DNA of 64,000 nt. Origin: Arbacia lixula. Taxonomy: Eukaryota > Echinodermata > Echinoidea > Arbacioida > Arbaciidae. The translations under genes were made by a program, and so were the position numbers. Below the pieces are notes generated by a model that was given only the letters and a program-made list of their open reading frames with translations, had not been told where the DNA came from and made no database searches. Each line of letters starts with the position of its first letter. The stretch's first letter is position 1. Positions 58,801 to 64,000 of the stretch are shown in pieces. The stretch lies in NCBI GenBank assembly GCA_963669155.1, contig OZ022589.1:434001-498000 (forward strand), written 5' to 3'.

Positions 58801-60658
58801 ATACTTCCAACAGGGGTACCTCAAGGCTCTATACTTGGGCCCCTGCTTTTTACATTGTTTATGAATGATCTGCCCTCCTCAGTTGTACACAGTGAGGTGA
58901 TTATGTATGCCGACGACACAGCCATCATGTTCAGTGCTTCAAATCCCAAAGAAATTGAGTGTGCCCTGAATAGTGATTTAATTAGGCTAGATTTGTGGCT
59001 TAAACATAACCACCTCACTCTGAACACTGATAAAACCCAGTTCATGCTAATAGGAACCCCACAAAAGTTATCTTACATGCAAGAAAACATTGATATTATT
59101 GTTAACAATATGCCTATCAGACAGGTGGAAAGCACGAAGTATCTTGGTATTTGGCTTGACCATCACCTAAACTGGTCGGAACATGTCAACTACACATCTA
59201 ATAAAATTGCATCAAGATTAGCACTACTTCGAAGAGTGAGGAAATATCTTACTGTGGACAGTGCAAAGTTGCTCGCAAATGCATTGGTGTTACCCTTTTT
59301 TGATTACTGTTCTATTTCATGGACAAACTGCAATTATCGGATAAAAGACATTCTTATCAAACAACACAAACAGATGGCCAGAATTGTTTTACAGACCAAT
59401 ACACTCACACCAACCTCTGAAATGTTTAGAAGCCTAAAGTGGATTGATATGGAAAAACGCTGGCAATTTCAAAAAGGAAAACTCATGTTTGACATTTTGA
59501 ATGGCAATGCGCCCTCATATTTACAAAACATGTTTACACCTTCCATTACAGTGCATCGCTATAGGACAAGAAACGCTGAAAACAAAGGCTTACTAGTTCC
59601 CAAAACAAGAACAGAGAGTGGAAGGAAGGCTTTTTCTTTTGAGGGTGCAGTTCTTTGGAACGCTCTTCCAAACCAAGTAAAGAATGCCCAATCCAAGAAC
59701 ACATTCTGCTCTCACTACCTGAAATTTTGTGAATAATAATTGTTAAACATCTACCAGTCTAATGATTCATGTTAATGACATTCCATGTCAGACAAATTAT
59801 CCTTCAATGTTACTTTATGTGTGACTTGATTTTTTGTATGACCATCTCTTTAGTTTCGATGATATTCAATCAAAATATCTGTAGGATAATCCTTGAAATT
59901 GATGCTCGATTACTCTTTGATGGGAGAATGTTTTGATCAAACATGATTTATGTTTCTGTGAGCTCTTTATTTTTGGTACAATACATTTTATACTTACACT
60001 TTGAAAAGACATATTATTGATGCTCGATTACGTTTTACTGGGAGAATGTTTAACATAAGTGATCAAACTGTAATGATCAAGCTGTAGGTTTACACCCTCT
60101 ATCGTAATTCCTGTTTCCGTTCTCTTTATTTTTGGTGAAGTACAGGTATACTTTGCAAAAATATATTTCCTCATGATCACATTTACTGTCATTTAATTAA
60201 AGTATAACTCGGTGTCAGATATATGTCATATGCTATTTATATTTAGCAGGTATACATGAAATGGTATCAACTTTTATTAAGACTTGATGTTAATAGTCCT
60301 ATCGAAAGAAGATTTGTATTTATACTTTTTGTATATCATCCTACATTTTAGCGAGGCATAAATATTAGTATCAATCACATAATTTTTAGTCAGAAAATGT
60401 ACAAGGTTTCGCTTGTGACATGCATGTCGAAGCATCGGTTCGCCTTCTTCTTTTTGTTATGTTCCTTACTAGATGACCTACGCTGTTTATTGGTTTACAG
60501 CATTTGTTTGTGTAATCTATGTGTCTATTTGTTTATCTATTCATGTTACTCTATATTATTGTGTTATTTGTACACAGGGCCCCCAGGGAGAACAGTGCCA
60601 AGCTCACTGATGGGGCTACCCTGTTTAAAAAAGACTTAATAAATAAATAAATAAATAA
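55804..60658 (+). mobile_element. CR1-type LINE, apparently full length
   Basis: The element has a 5' leader of about 330 bp, one ORF of 1,199 codons, and a 3' UTR of about 920 bp ending with GGGGCTACCCTGTTTAAA and an (AATA)n tail. It splits a unit of the 480-bp array: the left flank ends ACTGGTG and the right flank resumes GAACGAAGTTCGG, so eight bases of the target (GGCATACA) are missing and there is no target duplication. The 3' stem-loop and short tandem tail suit the CR1 clade. Confidence 0.85.
56137..59736 (+). CDS. CR1-type LINE polyprotein: 2A-like motif, PHD finger, endonuclease, reverse transcriptase
   Basis: An uninterrupted 1,199-aa ORF. Residues 1-22 resemble a signal peptide (LGFIVTLLTNPLTA). 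Residues 67-83 (FQLAIVLSGDVKLNPGP) match the 2A ribosome-skipping motif except that the usual Glu is Lys; skipping would fall between G82 and P83. Residues 188-242 form a C4HC3-like PHD finger (CVDC, CIVC, HLKC, CKNC). An APE-type endonuclease follows (LAHLNICSL, ETYLDG, GDFNYD, SDHRLV), then the reverse transcriptase (NYRPISIIPVIMKLLE, FLDIRKAFDSVNH, TGVPQGSILGPLLF, catalytic YADD) and a C-terminal WNALP region. Together these nick target DNA and copy the LINE RNA onto it. No defect is seen, so it may be young and active. 2A motifs in sea-urchin CR1-like LINEs are reported. Confidence 0.95.
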   Translation: MEWIRIWTLGFIVTLLTNPLTAEHECNLPLCDTEWRRATCIENGSTEYPVRYHSLPVPYYNNSTACFQLAIVLSGDVKLNPGPTQVASHNDPITQGYRDVALPSYNTTHICYDVPTLHHLNTCWHQMLPHDVWSRICDLRIGRKRRTHRGRRAPKIHLRGAVAGWSPTSDQPDVPNPIPTGAHGNIEIVCVDCNERIRPTQREITCIVCRERWHLKCAGSAISMLDDPLGAPQIEWTCKNCNDNDQELNEQSMDSSFLVNIQSRGLKLAHLNICSLFSKCDHIREKFDNLPFDIFSFSETYLDGTINDAEIRLEGYSIERNDRNRQGVGVAVYISNTIVYKRKYDLEHPHIESVWIEVTLTKSKPMLIGTFYRPPSSGMDYYEVIDNTIALATHTGLECYILGDFNYDMYCKREGRIVKKLCKQHNLCQMINDPTRVTENSSTLIDLILTNRPSNVCETNVISHGISDHRLVYVVCKHFRPKAKPRVVRTRAFARLNLQSFSEDLQDMENIVKLDNVEDGWNMWKSVFMQICDKHAPFVTLRVRGVKTPWVTTEFVHLSRERDVLRERAEASRDKVKWKHFRTCRNYVNNLGNTLRKEFCHHQIVSNKANPSELWKILKSLTPTSIQSVPTSLNLLDSCETDPLKLANAFNQFFVSIGSELAAGFHATESTLSLHNLPENTQSCFAFVDVEEDFVLRELQSVNIKKATGIDGLSARLLKIASPLICKQITQLFNLSLRLGVIPQEWKQARVTPIHKGGDKDSVNNYRPISIIPVIMKLLEKAVHSQLHEYLVEMHLFTPHQSGFRKGYSTNTVMTYVSDYLYKNMDSGRLTGLVFLDIRKAFDSVNHNILLHKLRMFGVRDNALLWFTSYLTGRTQSTIIQGSRSEVQILPTGVPQGSILGPLLFTLFMNDLPSSVVHSEVIMYADDTAIMFSASNPKEIECALNSDLIRLDLWLKHNHLTLNTDKTQFMLIGTPQKLSYMQENIDIIVNNMPIRQVESTKYLGIWLDHHLNWSEHVNYTSNKIASRLALLRRVRKYLTVDSAKLLANALVLPFFDYCSISWTNCNYRIKDILIKQHKQMARIVLQTNTLTPTSEMFRSLKWIDMEKRWQFQKGKLMFDILNGNAPSYLQNMFTPSITVHRYRTRNAENKGLLVPKTRTESGRKAFSFEGAVLWNALPNQVKNAQSKNTFCSHYLKFCE

Positions 60659-61225
60659 GAACGAAGTTCGGTTGGAATGACATGGTAAAAAAAGGAGATT
60701 AATTGCATTCTTTTTTTTTACATTCATGCATGGTATAATAGTATGAGGTCTGATAATAGCATTGCGTGCATGTACCCTTTTAGCATTATCGTTATTCTAC
60801 GGCATGCAGATTTTGCTTCAATTTAACTTAAGCAATGATATAATTTCCAGCTGTTGAAACCTGCATAACAATAGTGGTCAGTGATGTTATGTGTCTTAGG
60901 AATTGTAATGTACACATGCATTTGTTTAAAGCTTTTCCTTCATACAGTAACACTCATGCATGCATAAGCTTTTTTTTTTATGTTGGGTTAATAGGGTTGA
61001 TTTCCAAAATATTTCGGGAAAGGCAGGGTCATAGGCTTGATACTTATTGTTCTTTCACCAGCTTATTTGCATACATGGTAGTTTGAATCATGCACTGATT
61101 TTCTGGGCAAGATATTTGCTCGTAGTTCCTGGTGGGCATACAGAACGAAGTTCGGTTGGAATGACATGGTAAAAAAAGGAGATTAATTGCATTCTTTTTT
61201 TTTTCACATTCATGCATGGTATAAT
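60659..61225 (+). repeat. 480-bp tandem array, middle part
   Basis: The array resumes after the CR1 insertion in the same phase, with the landmark at about 61017, and is interrupted again at 61225 by a MITE. Confidence 0.9.
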
Positions 61226-61939
61226 CAGGGAGGTGTTACGAAGGAGTAGAAACTCGAGCATAATATATTCAAACATCTGTATGGGTTCTAAAGCGTGCTC
61301 ATGAATGCCAAAAGCATTCCATAATCATGACAATGCTTTGATGTTCCATGTGCCGTGCCGACATTTAGCTGATGTCAACTTGAAAAGAAATTTCTTTAAT
61401 TTCCCATTTGTCTGTAGACGTTTTGTTTTTGACAAATTTGTTTGCAAACTTTAAGGAAGTTAACGGCAGATAATGACAGATCCTTTACTCTGCTTTTGTT
61501 TCGAAAAGTATTGAGGAATCATTAAAAATCGGACATATAAGCTATTTTTATTACTTACAAAATTGGCCAATTTCTTCACTTTCCGACAACTTGTGCATCT
61601 GGGGGATTCAACCACTCTCAAAATGATATATTAAGCTGCGTATTATCATTAACAGCGTTTGTGTGTGTTTGCGTGAAACAGAGATATTTCACTTGAAAAA
61701 CTTGTTTATTTGTGTTTGCTGATACCTGTTATCCTCATGGAAGTATTAACAGAACGGGACAAGCGAAATGAGACTGTAAATTTCTTTTGTCCTCTCCGAG
61801 AAGCCGTTGCCACACAATCATATTCATAATTGTTCAAACACCTGAACAGCACCTGTTGAGAACACATAACTTTTCAGCGGCTTGGCACATGGGTTCAAAG
61901 GAAGAAAGTTGCTTCATATCCTTCCATAACACATCCCTG
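61226..61939. mobile_element. hAT-like MITE in the 480-bp array
   Basis: TIRs of about 19 bp (CAGGGAGGTGTTACG on the left, the complement CAGGGATGTGTTATG on the right). The flanks GTATAAT and GTATAAA duplicate the target word in the intact repeat unit, a 7-8 bp duplication fitting hAT. The interior is non-coding and matches a second copy at 47.9-48.3 kb. Confidence 0.8.
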
Positions 61940-63197
61940 GTATAAAAGTATGAGGTCTGATAATAGCATTGCGTGCATGTACCCTTTTAGCATTATCGTT
62001 ATTCTACGGAATGCAGATTTTGTTTCAATTTAACTTAAGCAATGATATAATTTCCAGCTGTTGAAACCTGCATAACAATAGTGGTCAGTGATGTTATAAC
62101 TCTTAGGAATTGTAATATACACATGCATTTGTTTAAAGCTTTTCCTTCATACAGTAACACTCATGCATGCTTAAGCTTTTTTTATGTTGGGTTAATAGGG
62201 TTGATTTCCAAAATATTTCGGGAAAGGCAGGGTCATAGGCTTGATACTTATTGTTCTGTCACCAGCTTATTTGCATACATGGTAGTTTGAATCATGCACT
62301 GATTTTTTGGGCAAGATATTTGCTCGTAGTTACTGGTGGGCATACAGAACGAAGTTCGGTTGGAATGACATGGAAAAAAAAGGAGATTTAATTGCATTCT
62401 TTTTTTTTCACATTCATGCATTGTATAATAGTATGAGGTCTGATAATAGCATTGCGTGCATGTACCCTTTTAGCATTATCGTTATTCTACGGAATGCAGA
62501 TTTTGTTTCAATTTAATTTAAGCAATGATATAATTTCCAGCTGTTGAAACCTGCATAACAATAGTGGTCAGTGATGTTATGTGTCTTAGGAATTGTAATA
62601 TACACGTGCATTTGTTTAAAGCTTTTCCTTCATACAGTAACACTCATGCATGCATAAGCTTTTTTTTATGTTGGGTTAATAGGGTTGATTTCCAAAATAT
62701 TTCGGGAAAGGCAGGGTCATAGGCTTGATACTTATTGTTCTGTCACCAGCTTATTTGCATACATGGTAGTTTGAATCATGCACTGATTTTCTGGGAAAGA
62801 TATTTGCTCGTAGTTACTGGTGGGCATACAGAACGAAGTTCGGTTGGAATGTCATGGAAAAAAAAGGAGATTGATTGCATTCTTTTTTTTTTCACATTCA
62901 TGCATGGTATAATAGTATGAGGTCTGATAATAGCATTGCGTGCATGTACCCTTTTAGCATTATTGTTATTCTACGGCATGCAGATTTTGTTTCAATTTAA
63001 CTTAAGCAATGATATAATTTCCAGCTGTTGAAACCTGCATAACAATAGTGGTTACTGATGTTATGTGTCTTAGGAATTGTACACATTAGGAATATACACA
63101 TGCATTTGTTTAAAGCTTTTCCTTCATACAGTAACACTCATGCATGCATAAGCTTTTTTTATGTTGGGTTAATAGGGTTGATTTCCAAAATATCATA
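61940..63197 (+). repeat. 480-bp tandem array, right part
   Basis: Units with the landmark at about 62220 and 62705; the last unit stops at about 63197 within GATTTCCAAAATAT. Period 482-489 bp once insertions are subtracted. Confidence 0.9.
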
Positions 63198-63218
63198 CCG
63201 GGAAGAAGTCAGACATAA

Positions 63219-63263
63219 GTTTTTTTTTTTTTTTTTTTTTTTGTAAAAAGGGGGGGGGGGGTA
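63219..63263. repeat. Poly-T then poly-G tract
   Basis: A run of about 24 T residues followed by a run of about 13 G residues, at the right edge of the array. Confidence 0.85.
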
Positions 63264-63764
63264 GAACGTAGATTTAATATACATACGTAGTTTGCATTCT
63301 CCAGGGAACAAAGGTTGCATCTATTTGGGAGGTAGAAGCCATTACTTCTTAAGAGATGTAATTGTATTTTAGATTTATCCATAATTTATATGCAAACAAC
63401 CCAACCAGTAAATATTTTAGATAAAGGATTTTGGAATTACACGTGGAATGCAGTTTTAGTTCAAAGGAGGAAGGGGAGGGGCTGAAGCTCTCGCACTTAA
63501 AGTTATGTGTGCGGTAGAGCATGTTAAACACGGTATGGATGTCTGTAGTGGTGATTTGGGGTGTGTCATGTTGTGTGGTGAGTGTGTGACTGCTTTAGGT
63601 CTTGTAATGAAAATACAAATAGATATGTTCCATTCTAGAGAGTCAGATGTTAGATGCATTGAATTTTTCATTGACACTGGTGCAACAGTATTCGATTCCT
63701 TAGATAGTTTATCTGGTAAAACGTTATCCTGCTTGGGTCTTATGTTTAAAATATTGAAGAAATT

Positions 63765-64000
63765 ATGGAGGTTTTAAATTTCATTTCAGTTAATGTCAGA
63801 GGTATAAGGGACAGACACAAGAGGAAAGCAATTTTTGATTGGGTCAGAGAAAAAAGAGGTGATGTAATCTTCTTACAAGAAACTTATAGTTCACAGGATA
63901 TCGAGGGAGATTAGAAAAAGGGCTGGGGAGGACAAATAATTTTCAGTCACGGGACGAATCACAGCAAAGGTGTACTTGTTTTACTAGCACCTGGATTGAA
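63765..64000 (+). pseudogene. L1/Tx1-like LINE ORF2, start only, cut by window edge
   Basis: From ATG 63765 the frame encodes the N-terminal part of an APE-type endonuclease: MEVLNFISVNVRGIRD, RGDVIFLQETYSS with the catalytic Glu, and GWGGQIIFSHGTNHSKGVL. One in-frame TAG lies at codon 50, after DIEGD; the frame continues afterwards. The reverse transcriptase would lie beyond the window. Same orientation as the ORF1 at 52.1 kb. Confidence 0.78.

Noticed and set aside
55065-62290. A 69-codon open frame recurring in each 480-bp unit (MVSDVMCLRNCN...)
   Set aside because: It recurs because the DNA is tandemly repeated; indels in T-runs alter it in some copies (near 60970 and 63150), and there is no family resemblance.

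Overview
The window is animal nuclear DNA: AT-rich, with spliceosomal introns and dense short DNA transposons, foldback elements and several LINE clades. The two recognised host proteins are conserved across animals. The foldback DNA, which recalls sea-urchin TU elements, and a CR1-type LINE with an N-terminal 2A-like motif, of a kind reported from sea urchins, suggest a marine invertebrate deuterostome, perhaps an echinoderm or hemichordate. That placement is inference; the host genes alone would fit many invertebrates.

Layout. 1-9.6 kb: interspersed repeats, a TIR element carrying many copies of a TAACGGAAGGACA motif, and an apparently whole two-exon integrase-fold (DD34E) transposase gene on the minus strand. 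10-13.2 kb: three short TIR elements, two with 8-bp target duplications and one of these holding telomere-like repeats, then a GC-rich block and a degenerate short-period array. 13.6-17.1 kb (minus): the 5' part of MMTAG2, with an antisense LINE fragment in intron 1. 17.16-27.97 kb: a 10.8-kb nested palindrome made of about 40 copies of a 214-bp repeat. 28.25-40.93 kb (plus): a complete 11-exon PSMD11 gene (proteasome lid subunit Rpn6, 418 aa) whose intron 5 holds about 55 tandem copies of its own exon-intron junction.

41-50.7 kb: PSMD11 3' region, a long TTC tract, a tandem duplication of about 870 bp, several short transposons, and a small two-exon gene for a 73-aa Ser/Gly/Ala-rich protein with a compact promoter-like block. 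52.1-64 kb: an L1/Tx1-like ORF1, a tandem array of about 480-bp units interrupted by an apparently full-length CR1-type LINE (1199-aa ORF) and by a hAT-like MITE, and then the start of an L1/Tx1-like ORF2 at the window edge.

Two structures stand out. First, the donor-site minisatellite in PSMD11 offers the spliceosome dozens of near-identical 5' splice sites, of which only the first keeps the reading frame open. Second, MMTAG2 and PSMD11 are head-to-head, and almost all the DNA between their start codons (10,816 of 11,159 bp) is the giant foldback; without it the two ATGs would be about 343 bp apart, the geometry of a shared bidirectional promoter.
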